The notes: generated from the sequence alone by a model not told the origin. A stretch of DNA of 64,000 nucleotides from Emticicia sp. 21SJ11W-3 (GCF_024138715.1 NZ_CP092074.1:1426001-1490000); one strand, 5' to 3'; counted from the stretch's first letter, positions 49,385 through 58,033 are shown. Translations and numbers: made by a program.

Positions 49385-50884
49385 ATGAAAAACACTGATA
49401 GACTTTACCTGTTGGCTCTATTATTTTTATGGCTGTTTTCAATAGATGCAAGCGCTCAGCTGATGCAGGGAAAAAGAATTGAGCTGGACCTGGCCAGTAG
49501 CACTGAAGAAGAACACCAGTTGTATTCGTTAGGCGAACAGGGCGTTTTGCTGTTTCATTCAAAAGAAGATTTATACAAGCGCAAAAAGACCATCGATTTT
49601 GTGAGATTTGACAGTAGCCTGGTTGAATTATGGAAAACTCCGTTTGCTGTTGAAGATGAATTTAACTTAATAAGAACTTTTCAGAACGAGCGTTTTTTGT
49701 TTAGTCTCTTTAAAAAACATGAAAAGACGGATATAGGTGTTTTAAGGCTTGACCTTGAAACCGGCGACAAAACCTATATTGAGGGCAACCTGCTTACTAA
49801 TATGGATATAGACCATTTTGTGGTATTGCAGAGTAAAGGATTTATAGGTGGCAAATTTAACGACCGCCCGGTGGTGGTAATGTTTAATTTCTTCGATAAA
49901 ACCTCAAAAGTTTTACCAGAAATCCACGCCAATCATTTGTCAATCAGCGAGATGGACGTGAATTATGAGGATGGCTTGCTACTGGTGATGCTGAAAAACG
50001 ATAGAAATTGCCAGTACATTGTAAAAACTTACTCTTATGAGGGTAAACATTTACGGACTTTAAATCTGGGCGACAAACAGAAAACGCCCATTTCTGGCAA
50101 GATTCTGACCATGGCCAACGGCTCCCCTATACTTTTGGGTAATTACGCCGAGGGATGTTCTCCGCTTTCAATTGGGTTTTATCTGCAGAGGCTCGATCAT
50201 GACTCTAAAATTCAATACATAGATTTTTCTGACCTGGATAATTTTTTCAGCTTTTTGAAACCAAGAAAAGAAGAAAAGATAAAAGCAAAAATAAGACAAA
50301 AAAAGCAGCAGGGTAAAGAAGTGAAGCTCCGCAACCGTTTACTTTTGCACAACATAATACCCACACCCGACGGATGGTTAATGGTAGCCGAAGTATTCTA
50401 TCCTGAATATAAGTCACCATCTAATGGCAGTATAAGTACATGGCGTAATTATAGGATTGGGGGCGAGGTGTACAATAATTTCAGATATACGCACGCCATT
50501 ATTTGCGGGTTTGACCACCACGGCAAATTAGTCTGGGATAACAGCGTTTCGCTGAAAGAAGTGCAATCGGGTGAGCTGAACCCTATGGTACAGATAACCC
50601 ATCAGAACGATTTTTTTATACTGGCATATCCTGAAGAAGACCAGATAAAGACCGTGATAGTACGTAAAAATGAAAAAGTAAAAGACCTTGACAGCTTTGA
50701 TTTAAAAGCAGGCACTGAAACAGAAAAAATTACAGATACTGACCGGACCAGCCTGGTAGCGTGGTATGGACACAGTTTTCTGGTTTATGGATACCAGACC
50801 GTCAGAAAAGATAACAGCCTGATTAACCGGGAGGTATTTACTATAAATAAACTTACTTATTCATTGAAAGACCGTAAGCAGTAA
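49385..50884 (+). CDS. Exported protein of unknown function
   Basis: 499 residues. Signal peptide ends SIDASAQ. The mature protein is beta-rich with repeated short blocks (EHQLYSLGEQGVLLFHSKEDL, NGSPILLGNYAEG, TPDGWLMVAEVFYP, HQNDFFILAYPEEDQ) that look like blades of a propeller interrupted by a basic loop (KPRKEEKIKAKIRQKKQQGKEV, about 290-320). I do not recognise a family. It begins 15 bp after the phosphoesterase gene and ends 2 bp before the convergent apbE stop. Periplasmic or surface. Confidence 0.65.
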   Translation: MKNTDRLYLLALLFLWLFSIDASAQLMQGKRIELDLASSTEEEHQLYSLGEQGVLLFHSKEDLYKRKKTIDFVRFDSSLVELWKTPFAVEDEFNLIRTFQNERFLFSLFKKHEKTDIGVLRLDLETGDKTYIEGNLLTNMDIDHFVVLQSKGFIGGKFNDRPVVVMFNFFDKTSKVLPEIHANHLSISEMDVNYEDGLLLVMLKNDRNCQYIVKTYSYEGKHLRTLNLGDKQKTPISGKILTMANGSPILLGNYAEGCSPLSIGFYLQRLDHDSKIQYIDFSDLDNFFSFLKPRKEEKIKAKIRQKKQQGKEVKLRNRLLLHNIIPTPDGWLMVAEVFYPEYKSPSNGSISTWRNYRIGGEVYNNFRYTHAIICGFDHHGKLVWDNSVSLKEVQSGELNPMVQITHQNDFFILAYPEEDQIKTVIVRKNEKVKDLDSFDLKAGTETEKITDTDRTSLVAWYGHSFLVYGYQTVRKDNSLINREVFTINKLTYSLKDRKQ

Positions 50885-50886
50885 TA

Positions 50887-51807
50887 TTAGAAAACCCTTG
50901 CCTTTAATTTTCTGGCCAGTTTTTGTCCTTGTTCATTATTCATCAGATATATTCCTTTCGAAAGCCACTCAGAGCTGGTGCCGTCTTTGGTAATAACCGT
51001 AATCTGTTTAGGTTCTGTTGTGCCTATTCCGGTTTTGGGGTCTAGTATGTGCGAATATTTCCTGCCATCAATTTCAACAAACTGGTATTTGTCTCCTGAA
51101 GTTGAAATCCCGCAGTTTTTCAGGTAGTAATCCTCATTGTTGATGGTAACTTTCCAGCCTTTTTCTTTTGGCGGAGCAGCAGAGACCACAATGTTGCCTC
51201 CTGCTTCAATCATGGCAGAGCGGATACCCTCTGTTTTAAGCGTCTGCATCATTTCATCTTCTGCATAGCCTTTACCAATGCCTCCAAAATCAATCCTCAT
51301 GCCTTTTTTCTTTAACATAACAGTCTTTTCCTGTTTATGAAGTACTATGTTTTCAATGCCAACTTTTGCACGGGCTTCTTCAATCAGCTTATCGGTCGGC
51401 AATTGTTGCTGGCGTTTCATACGGCGCCACAGTTGTGTCATAGGCCCAATGGTTATATCAAAATAGCCATCGGTAAGGCGGGCTGCCTTTATTGACGCTT
51501 GTGTGATGCGCCATAAATCGTTGCTGACTTTTACAAAAGCGCCAGAGCCGGATGTGCGGCAAAGGGTATTTATTTCGCTGTCTTCGCGGTAGTCGCTCAA
51601 TATAATATTAAGGGTATCTAACCGGATAAACGCCTTTTGAGATGCCCTGAGTGCCTGAGTAGAATCGGCGGCATACAGCACAATTCTGAACATGGTACCC
51701 ATTTGCGGATGTGTAAATTCATAGCGGTTTTGCGCTTGGGCATAACTGCAAAAAAAGAGGAATAAGCCCAGCAGGCTATTCCTCTTTTTATAAAATATTT
51801 CAGGCAT
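50887..51807 (-). CDS. apbE: FAD:protein FMN transferase ApbE
   Basis: 306 residues with a signal peptide (ending SYAQAQ), so periplasmic. Core motifs: MGTMFRIVLY, a long helix region with GYFDITIGPMTQLW, RIDFGGIGKGYAEDEM, MIEAGGNIVVSA and GISTSGDKYQFVEIDGRKYSHILDPKTGIG, which together form the FAD and Mg site. It transfers FMN from FAD onto threonine of target proteins such as NqrC/RnfG or FMN-domain proteins, none of which is encoded here. The ATG at 51807 is chosen over a TTG at 51825 that would overlap the upstream gene. Confidence 0.93.
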   Translation of the reverse strand: MPEIFYKKRNSLLGLFLFFCSYAQAQNRYEFTHPQMGTMFRIVLYAADSTQALRASQKAFIRLDTLNIILSDYREDSEINTLCRTSGSGAFVKVSNDLWRITQASIKAARLTDGYFDITIGPMTQLWRRMKRQQQLPTDKLIEEARAKVGIENIVLHKQEKTVMLKKKGMRIDFGGIGKGYAEDEMMQTLKTEGIRSAMIEAGGNIVVSAAPPKEKGWKVTINNEDYYLKNCGISTSGDKYQFVEIDGRKYSHILDPKTGIGTTEPKQITVITKDGTSSEWLSKGIYLMNNEQGQKLARKLKARVF

Positions 51808-51811
51808 TGTT

Positions 51812-52510
51812 TTACTTAATTTCAAACAGGCTGTCTGCCAGGTTAGTATTTACAGTAATTTTATCAACTTTCAGTTCCAACTGAGCCATTCCTAAATCCT
51901 GATTCAGTTTATATGGCATTTTTACACCGCTTACGTCTTTGTAGTCGCTGAAATCAGTAATAATGGTTTGAGAACCCATCGGAGTTTCGGCAGTAAGTGA
52001 TTGACGCACCTTCAGGCCGGTAGTAGCATCATAATATTCGGTCATTTTAACTGCTCCTATTGTAACCTCAATTTTGTGGGCATCTGCATTGTTGATTTTT
52101 TCTTTACCAACATAGTTCAGTTTGGCTCCAAGGCTGGTATATTCTGCCTCAGGCGCTATATATGCCTGCATGGCTACCGCTTTTACTTTTTCAGGGTCAG
52201 TAATATCTTCTGAGCCTTGCATACCAGAGGCACGCACTTTGGTGCCATCATACACCTGTTTCTGAACTTCTCCCATACCCACTACGCTGATGGCTTGCAG
52301 AAATTTACCGGGTGATTTTTTTTGCACCACTACTTCAAGGCTTGCACCTTGTACTTCACCGGTCAGGTTCATGGTTATATCTTTCAGTTTTGATATAGCT
52401 TCTTTGCCACCGATAGCCTTTACATAGTTATTAATAATGTCTTCGGCTGTTTGGGCAAAAGATAAGGTGCTAATCAGAAATGCCGATACGAAAAAGCTTA
52501 CTTTTTTCAT
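51812..52510 (-). CDS. LolA-like outer-membrane lipoprotein-sorting fold protein
   Basis: 232 residues. Signal peptide MKKVSFFVSAFLISTLSFAQ, then TAEDIINNYVKAIGGKEAISKLKDITMNLTG, the typical entry of Bacteroidota LolA/LppX-like half-barrel proteins. TEYYDATTGLKVRQS and a C-terminal SDYKDVSGVKMPYKLN are further family features. Likely a periplasmic carrier of hydrophobic ligands. Stop is 4 bp upstream of the apbE start, so both are co-transcribed. Confidence 0.85.
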   Translation of the reverse strand: MKKVSFFVSAFLISTLSFAQTAEDIINNYVKAIGGKEAISKLKDITMNLTGEVQGASLEVVVQKKSPGKFLQAISVVGMGEVQKQVYDGTKVRASGMQGSEDITDPEKVKAVAMQAYIAPEAEYTSLGAKLNYVGKEKINNADAHKIEVTIGAVKMTEYYDATTGLKVRQSLTAETPMGSQTIITDFSDYKDVSGVKMPYKLNQDLGMAQLELKVDKITVNTNLADSLFEIK

Positions 52511-52627
52511 TGATTGGTTTAGTTAATGGGTTTAAATGTTGCCGTAAAGGTGTGAAAGGATTGGATAGTTTCCTAATTATTTTGTGATAATCGGCTTTAA
52601 ATGCTCGAAAATTAACATAAATGGCTG

Positions 52628-52993
52628 ATGAAAAATAGAATGTTTCTAATGAACAAAATACTTCTTATTTTTGACCCGATGATTATTATTAAAGGAATAC
52701 CATTCAGTAGAATAAACGGAATTACGCTTTTTCCGTTTATAATTGTCAGACCCCGGAACCCGGATAAGGTCCTGATTAATCATGAGTGGATACATATACG
52801 CCAGCAACTGGAATTGTTAGTGATACCGTTTTATATCTGGTATGTTGCCGAGTGGGTGTATCATTATTTACGATGTGGCGAATGGTGGACAGCCTACAGA
52901 AGAATCGGTTTTGAGAAAGAGGCCTACGCCAACCAGGAAGACTTAAATTACCTGAAGACCAGAAAAGCCTGGGCGTTTTTGAAATACAGGTAG
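52628..52993 (+). CDS. Small membrane-associated HExxH protein
   Basis: 121 residues. Contains LINHEWIHIRQQLELL (His52-Glu53-x2-His56) and, 40 residues on, IGFEKEAYAN with glutamates at 96 and 98, a layout like gluzincin zinc peptidases (HExxH plus a distant Glu). A hydrophobic stretch (about 64-78) links them. I have seen similar short proteins across Bacteroidota but know no tested activity. Several ATGs near the start (52628, 52640, 52649) make the exact N-terminus uncertain. The stop codon is inside a 12-bp hairpin. Confidence 0.65.
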   Translation: MKNRMFLMNKILLIFDPMIIIKGIPFSRINGITLFPFIIVRPRNPDKVLINHEWIHIRQQLELLVIPFYIWYVAEWVYHYLRCGEWWTAYRRIGFEKEAYANQEDLNYLKTRKAWAFLKYR

Positions 52994-53018
52994 AGGCAAC
53001 CAGGAGTGCCTCTACCTG
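52987..53018. terminator. Perfect 12-bp hairpin between convergent genes, spanning a stop codon
   Basis: CAGGTAGAGGCA / TGCCTCTACCTG with an 8-nt loop. The stop codon of the HExxH gene (52991-52993) lies in the left arm and the mpl-like stop (53025) is 7 bp beyond the right arm. No T-run on the plus strand and only a weak one on the minus strand. Confidence 0.65.
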
Positions 53019-53024
53019 CAGGTA

Positions 53025-54497
53025 TTATTCTGAATCAAATACTTTTTTGAATTGCGAAAGCAGACCTGACCACGAATTAGATTCTTTACTCTGCGATATT
53101 ACCTTTACCTTCGGAAACTCTTCTTTTACCTCTTTTTCAAGAATCCTCTTGGTGAGTTCCGGCAAAACCAGTCCGCCAAATGTGCCAGACGACATCATTA
53201 ACAGGTTAGTCTGAAACCAGTTTTGCTCAAGCAGGTAATCAACTATCTGCTCTCGCTCTGTAAATACCAGCAGGTTTTCGTCGCCAAAGGCCTTCTTTAT
53301 TTCATCTGCTGAAATTGCCGGTAGACGCTTCATTTCTAAAGTATGAGGCGAGTAGAAAACCACAGCCACATCGGCATCGTTCATTGTGCCTTCATACTGT
53401 GGTAGAAAATCTTTGTTCAGGCTGCTAAATGTATGTAGTTCATAGCAGGCTATAAGCCGGCGATTATTGTACAGCATTTTGGTGGCATTGGTAGTAGCCT
53501 TCAGTTTAGACGGCGCATGCGCAAAGTCTCTGAATACAAGCGTATTGGCATTTTCGCCGAGTTTTTCTAAACGTTTAGATGCTCCCTTAAAATGCTGAAT
53601 AGCCTCATAAAACTGTTCGTCTGAAATCCCCAGGCGGTCTAGTATGAGTCTGGCGCCATTGAGATTTTTCATGTTGTGTTCGCCAAAAATCTCAAGAGGC
53701 ACTTCTGTTTTTCCTACCAATAGCACGCATTTACCGTTCTCAACCTTATAAGGGTGTGCTTTGTACGGCAGTTTAGCTACATCGGCACGGTCTTTTTCAC
53801 CAATTACTTTGGCTATATCGTCGGTTTCATCATACACAATAGCTCCGGCTTTGGGCAGGCCGTCTGCCAGTTCTTCAAAAGTGCTTACATAACTATCAAA
53901 AGTTTTGAAAACATTGAAGTGGTCCCAGGCAATACCGCTGATAAGCGCCACGTGCGGATGATAGAATAAGAATTTAGATTTGAGATGTATTTTTGACTCC
54001 GGATACTCGTCACCTTCAATAATAATAACCGGCGAGTCGTCGTTCAGGTCTACCATAATGTCAAAACCTTCAATCTGAGCTCCTACCAGATAGTCAAACT
54101 TTCTATTATGGTATTTTAAAACGTGTAAAATAATACTGGTAATGCTTGTTTTGCCATGACTACCCGCAATTACAACCCTTAGTTTATTTAGGCTTTGTTC
54201 ATAAATATATTCCGGGAACGAATACACCTTCAGGCCGAGTTCCTGGGCTTTTGCCAACTCGGGGTTATCTGCAAAAGCATGCATTCCTAATATGACAGCG
54301 TCTAGATCTTTCGTTATTTTTTCAGGAAACCACCCTAATTCAGCTGGTAAGATACCGGCAGCAGCCAGGCGGCTTTTTGAAGGGTCGTTTATTTCATCGT
54401 CTGAACCGGTTACGATATATCCTTTTTTTTGTAGCGCAAGGGCCAGGTTGTGCATCACAGCGCCACCTATAGCGATAAAGTGAATTTTTTGGCTCAT
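53025..54497 (-). CDS. mpl: Mpl-like muropeptide ligase (Mur ligase family)
   Basis: 490 residues. N-terminal nucleotide-binding HFIAIGGAVMHNLALALQKKGYIVTGSDDEI, P-loop VVIAGSHGKTSITSIILHVL, YLVGAQIEGFDIMV, IIEGDEYPESKIH, DHFNVFKTFDSYV and RDFAHAPSKLKAT match UDP-N-acetylmuramate:L-alanyl-gamma-D-glutamyl-meso-diaminopimelate ligase rather than MurC. It recycles murein tripeptide onto UDP-MurNAc in the cytosol. Single gene; divergent promoter region to the arginine decarboxylase. Confidence 0.9.
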   Translation of the reverse strand: MSQKIHFIAIGGAVMHNLALALQKKGYIVTGSDDEINDPSKSRLAAAGILPAELGWFPEKITKDLDAVILGMHAFADNPELAKAQELGLKVYSFPEYIYEQSLNKLRVVIAGSHGKTSITSIILHVLKYHNRKFDYLVGAQIEGFDIMVDLNDDSPVIIIEGDEYPESKIHLKSKFLFYHPHVALISGIAWDHFNVFKTFDSYVSTFEELADGLPKAGAIVYDETDDIAKVIGEKDRADVAKLPYKAHPYKVENGKCVLLVGKTEVPLEIFGEHNMKNLNGARLILDRLGISDEQFYEAIQHFKGASKRLEKLGENANTLVFRDFAHAPSKLKATTNATKMLYNNRRLIACYELHTFSSLNKDFLPQYEGTMNDADVAVVFYSPHTLEMKRLPAISADEIKKAFGDENLLVFTEREQIVDYLLEQNWFQTNLLMMSSGTFGGLVLPELTKRILEKEVKEEFPKVKVISQSKESNSWSGLLSQFKKVFDSE

Positions 54498-54629
54498 TTA
54501 TAATTAGTATTTCACAAACCCAGACGTTTTCAAGAACCTGTCTTCGGGGGTTTCAGGTGATAATTGCAAAAAATAAAAGTAATAAAAAAATATGAACCAC
54601 AGGTATTAAAACTGTGTTACAAATATCAG

Positions 54630-54660
54630 TTGCAAAGTTGTTAAATTTATATCACATTTG
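54630..54660 (+). promoter_or_regulatory. Possible promoter of the arginine decarboxylase gene
   Basis: TTG at 54630-54632, 20-bp spacer, then CACATTTG (one mismatch at the first base of TAnnTTTG). Transcription would start near 54667, giving a leader of about 65 nt. Confidence 0.35.
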
Positions 54661-54731
54661 CACACTATTTTAGTCAGAGATAGGCTTTATCATTACAAAA
54701 CCTTTAAAAATTTTATGCATTTTACTTAGAG

Positions 54732-56216
54732 ATGAAACGTTACATAGACCTAATAGAACAAACTTTTGAATTTCCGACGCGGGAATTCGGTGTTGATGAA
54801 GAACATACACTGATGTTTAATAACGTACCACTGATGGATATTATTAAGCAGTATGGCACTCCTCTCAAAATCAGTTATTTACCCAAAATTTCAGAGCATG
54901 TAGAAAACGCAAAGCTGCTTTTCAGAAATGCCATGAAAAAATATAATTACAAAGGAAGCTATACCTATTGTTACTGTACGAAATCATCGCATTTCAAGTT
55001 TGTTATAGAAACGGCTCTTAAAAGTAACGTTCACCTTGAAACCTCTTCTGCATTTGACATTGACATCATCAGGTCGTTGTATGAAGAAGAGAAAATCAAT
55101 GAAAATACCTATATAATATGCAATGGTTATAAAAGACCAAAGTATTTGGACGGTATATCGGCGCTGCATAACGACGGCTTTGTAAATTGTATTCCGATTC
55201 TGGACAACCTGAAAGAGATTGACTATTATCTTCAGAACTCTAAGGCAGAAACAGTAAATCTGGGTATAAGAATTGCTACAGATGAAGAACCCAACTTTGC
55301 TTTTTATACATCAAGGCTGGGGGTTAGGTATAGCGACATCAATGATTTGTATAAGGATAAAATAAAGCCCAATCCTAATTTCAAGTTAAAAATGCTGCAT
55401 TTCTTTATCAATGCAGGTATAAAAGATAACGCCTACTATTGGTCTGAGCTGACACGCTTTATGTTTAAATACTGCGAAATGAAGAAGATGTGCCCCGACC
55501 TTGATTCGATAGACATTGGAGGGGGGCTGCCAATTCAGACCTCGCTGGTGTTTAATTATGATTATCAGGCAATGATTGACGAAATTATTGAAAATATTCA
55601 GTGGATTTGTAATAAAAATAATGTTCCTGTACCCCATATTTTTACGGAGTTCGGGAGTTATACAGTAGGCGAAAGCGGCGCAGTTATTTACAAGGTAATT
55701 GATAAAAAACAACAGAATGACCGTGAGTTGTGGTACATGATTGACGGCTCATTTATTACTCAGCTGCCTGACTCTTGGGGTATTGGCCAGAAGTACATCA
55801 TGATGCCTGTTAACAACTGGGACAGCCCCTATGAAAAGGTAAATCTGGGCGGGTTAACCTGCGACTCCCAGGATTTTTATAATACAGAAGCACACTCAGA
55901 AGATTTGTATCTGCCCATTTTTGATATTGAGAACGAAGACCAGTATATAGGGTTTTTCCATACAGGCGCCTATCAGGAATCGCTGGGTGGTTATGGGGGT
56001 ATTCAGCACTGCCTGATTCCGGCTCCACAGCACGTGCTGGTGAATCTGGATGCTGAGGGAAATATTACTACCGAACTCTTTGCAGATGAACAGGAAAGCA
56101 ACTCAATGATGGAAATACTGGGGTATAAGTCTCGCAAAAAGAAAGAGACCCACACCATACCGGGTAACGGAGCTGCAAAAAAGAATAAGAAAACAGCAGA
56201 AGATGCGCTTGTATAA
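54732..56216 (+). CDS. Arginine decarboxylase, fold type III (biosynthetic)
   Basis: 494 residues, Orn/DAP/Arg decarboxylase 2 family. The alanine-racemase-like barrel carries the likely Schiff-base Lys84 in YTYCYCTKSSHF, which differs from the common YAxKAN. HLETSSAFDIDII, DSIDIGGGLP, TEFGSYTVGESGAVIYKV and the C-terminal LGGLTCDSQDFY with its catalytic Cys-Asp pair follow. This form is the one annotated as arginine decarboxylase in Bacteroidota; it would make agmatine for polyamine synthesis. The tail (about 470-494) is Lys-rich and disordered. A small lipoprotein gene follows. Confidence 0.88.
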   Translation: MKRYIDLIEQTFEFPTREFGVDEEHTLMFNNVPLMDIIKQYGTPLKISYLPKISEHVENAKLLFRNAMKKYNYKGSYTYCYCTKSSHFKFVIETALKSNVHLETSSAFDIDIIRSLYEEEKINENTYIICNGYKRPKYLDGISALHNDGFVNCIPILDNLKEIDYYLQNSKAETVNLGIRIATDEEPNFAFYTSRLGVRYSDINDLYKDKIKPNPNFKLKMLHFFINAGIKDNAYYWSELTRFMFKYCEMKKMCPDLDSIDIGGGLPIQTSLVFNYDYQAMIDEIIENIQWICNKNNVPVPHIFTEFGSYTVGESGAVIYKVIDKKQQNDRELWYMIDGSFITQLPDSWGIGQKYIMMPVNNWDSPYEKVNLGGLTCDSQDFYNTEAHSEDLYLPIFDIENEDQYIGFFHTGAYQESLGGYGGIQHCLIPAPQHVLVNLDAEGNITTELFADEQESNSMMEILGYKSRKKKETHTIPGNGAAKKNKKTAEDALV

Positions 56217-56266
56217 AATAAACTGAGGATTTAAGCGTTTTGTTTAGAACTGATATGTAATACAAA

Positions 56267-56392
56267 ATGAAGGCTAAAGTACTCATTCTTTTTCTTTTAG
56301 CAGGTGCATTGATGGCCTCGTGCCGCCGTCAGCAATGCCCGGCATACGGTAAAACTACCCCAAAGAGTGTAGCTGAGAAAAGCCATTGTTAA
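56267..56392 (+). CDS. 41-residue lipoprotein
   Basis: A very short gene: a 15-residue hydrophobic signal, lipobox LMASC (Cys19) and a mature tail of 23 residues with a Cys-rich start (CRRQQCPAYGKT) and ending EKSHC. Three cysteines in the mature part could form a disulfide or bind metal. The clean lipobox, 50 bp after arginine decarboxylase and before a strong hairpin, argues that it is real. Function unknown. Confidence 0.6.
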   Translation: MKAKVLILFLLAGALMASCRRQQCPAYGKTTPKSVAEKSHC

Positions 56393-56397
56393 TAGCA

Positions 56398-56431
56398 GAG
56401 GTGGTTTATGGTTAAGGTCATAAACCACCTC
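56398..56431. terminator. Perfect 13-bp hairpin between convergent genes
   Basis: GAGGTGGTTTATG / CATAAACCACCTC with an 8-nt loop. It lies 5 bp after the small lipoprotein stop and 8 bp from the HAD phosphatase stop. T-runs are weak, so it may be factor-assisted. Confidence 0.75.
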
Positions 56432-56439
56432 AAATATTA

Positions 56440-56961
56440 TCAGGCCGGGTTTTCGGTTATAAATTTTGATGCCTCAAGAAGATTACTGAAACTGTAATCG
56501 GCCAGTTGGGTATTTTCCTTACCTGTGGCAATATGTATAGTTTTTACTCCTGCTTTTATTCCTGCCTTTACATCTCTTTCGGCATCGCCGATCATGTAAG
56601 AGTGCGCTGCATCAATATTATATTTTGCCATGGCTTTTTCAAGCATAAGAGAATCTGGTTTGCGAAGTAACGACTCAGAAGTATATTGTGGATGATGCGC
56701 ACAGAAGTAAATATCGTCAATAACACCGCCACATTGGCTTTGTAAAAAATCATAGCAATTCATTACGTCTTCACGGCTATAAAGTCCTTTGGCAATACCT
56801 GCCTGATTAGTTATTACAATAAGCAGGTACCCGGCGTTTTTCAACAGATTTAATCCGTCTACAACGCCTTCAGGTATAATATAATCTTCTAGTTTATAAA
56901 CATAATCTACCTTGTCTTCATTGAGTACTCCGTCTCTGTCAAGGAAAATGCACTTTTGCAT
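56440..56961 (-). CDS. GmhB-like HAD-IIIA phosphatase with altered zinc loop
   Basis: 173 residues. The HAD nucleophile motif FLDRDGVLNED (Asp8, Asp10), VITNQAGIAKGLYS, RKPDSLMLEKA and MIGDAERDVKAGIKAGVKTI identify the heptose-bisphosphate phosphatase group (D,D-heptose 1,7-bisphosphate 7-phosphatase). The zinc loop keeps Cys87 and His89/90 (CAHHP) but the usual C-x-C before RKP reads S-L-L, so zinc binding is doubtful. It could be GmhB or a related histidinol-phosphatase-like enzyme; LPS heptose supply is the default guess. Stands alone. Confidence 0.85.
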   Translation of the reverse strand: MQKCIFLDRDGVLNEDKVDYVYKLEDYIIPEGVVDGLNLLKNAGYLLIVITNQAGIAKGLYSREDVMNCYDFLQSQCGGVIDDIYFCAHHPQYTSESLLRKPDSLMLEKAMAKYNIDAAHSYMIGDAERDVKAGIKAGVKTIHIATGKENTQLADYSFSNLLEASKFITENPA

Positions 56962-57116
56962 ACAGGCTAATTAGGTTAGTAATGTGTGAATAGTTAATAT
57001 TACAAATTAAAGAAAAAATATAATAAATTGTAGCCAATATTTTGTAAAAATTTTATTTCTGGCTAAATTTCTTCGGCTTTAGATTTTAACTCTACCTACT
57101 TATCAATTGTTGATTT

Positions 57117-57980
57117 ATGGAAAACATAATTGAGTATTTCAGAACAATTCCTTCGTCGCATCGCAGTGCCATACTCGTAGGAGGGATTGCCTTCTTCTGG
57201 CTGATTGAAAGTGCTGTGCCGCTTTTCAGCTTTAAATATAACAAAATTAAGCATGCCGGTATTAATATATTCTTTACGCTTACTACGGTTGTTATTAATT
57301 TTGTTCTTGCGTTTATACTCCTCAAATCTTCAGACTGGGCCGTTGCCAATCATTTCGGAGTTTTACAATGGTTACCTGAAATGCCGTTATGGTTGTACAC
57401 TGTGCTTGGACTAATGCTTCTCGACCTGATTAGTGCATGGTTTGTGCATTGGGCAGAGCATAAGGTAAAATGGATGTGGCGGTTTCATCTGGTTCATCAT
57501 ACAGATACTCATGTAGACACCACCTCGGCTAACAGGCATCATCCCGGCGAAAGTGTCTTCAGGTTCATATTTACTACAGTGGGGGTTGTGCTTGCCGGAG
57601 CGCCCATGTGGATGGTCTTCATGTATCAGTCTATATCAGTACTATTATCACAGTTTAACCATGCCAATATCGTGATACCCAAATGGCTCGATAACGCCAT
57701 GAGCTGGGTGCTGGTGTCGCCGGATATGCATAAAGTACATCATCATTATGTTCAGCCTTATACAGATTCTAATTACGGAAATATATTTTCGATTTGGGAC
57801 AGGCTCTTAGGTACTTTCAAGACGCTCGACCGCACCAAACTGGTGTATGGTATAGATACGCACATGAAACCTGAAGAGAACGACCGCCTGGGCAGTTTAC
57901 TGAAAATTCCTTTCCAGGCCTACCGACCACCGGTTGGGGCAAAATTCAGTGACGATGAGGTTTCAGAAATATCAGGTTAA
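57117..57980 (+). CDS. Sterol desaturase/fatty acid hydroxylase family protein
   Basis: 287 residues, four transmembrane helices and the di-iron histidine boxes HWAEH, HLVHHTDTHVDTTSANRHHPGE and KVHHHYVQPYTDSNYGNIFSIWDRLLGTF. This box set is typical of bacterial membrane di-iron hydroxylases/desaturases. In Bacteroidota such enzymes act on lipids or carotenoids; the substrate here is not clear. Single gene with a terminator. The intergenic region before it shows no strong promoter motif. Confidence 0.92.
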   Translation: MENIIEYFRTIPSSHRSAILVGGIAFFWLIESAVPLFSFKYNKIKHAGINIFFTLTTVVINFVLAFILLKSSDWAVANHFGVLQWLPEMPLWLYTVLGLMLLDLISAWFVHWAEHKVKWMWRFHLVHHTDTHVDTTSANRHHPGESVFRFIFTTVGVVLAGAPMWMVFMYQSISVLLSQFNHANIVIPKWLDNAMSWVLVSPDMHKVHHHYVQPYTDSNYGNIFSIWDRLLGTFKTLDRTKLVYGIDTHMKPEENDRLGSLLKIPFQAYRPPVGAKFSDDEVSEISG

Positions 57981-58004
57981 TGACGCTTTACAATGCACAC
58001 CGTT

Positions 58005-58033
58005 ATCCTGCCGGCCGGGGCAGGATTTTTTTT
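58005..58033 (+). terminator. Rho-independent terminator of the fatty acid hydroxylase-family gene
   Basis: 8-bp stem ATCCTGCC / GGCAGGAT with a 6-nt loop GGCCGG, then eight T residues. The stem core reappears in the next terminator at 58076-58118. Confidence 0.88.
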
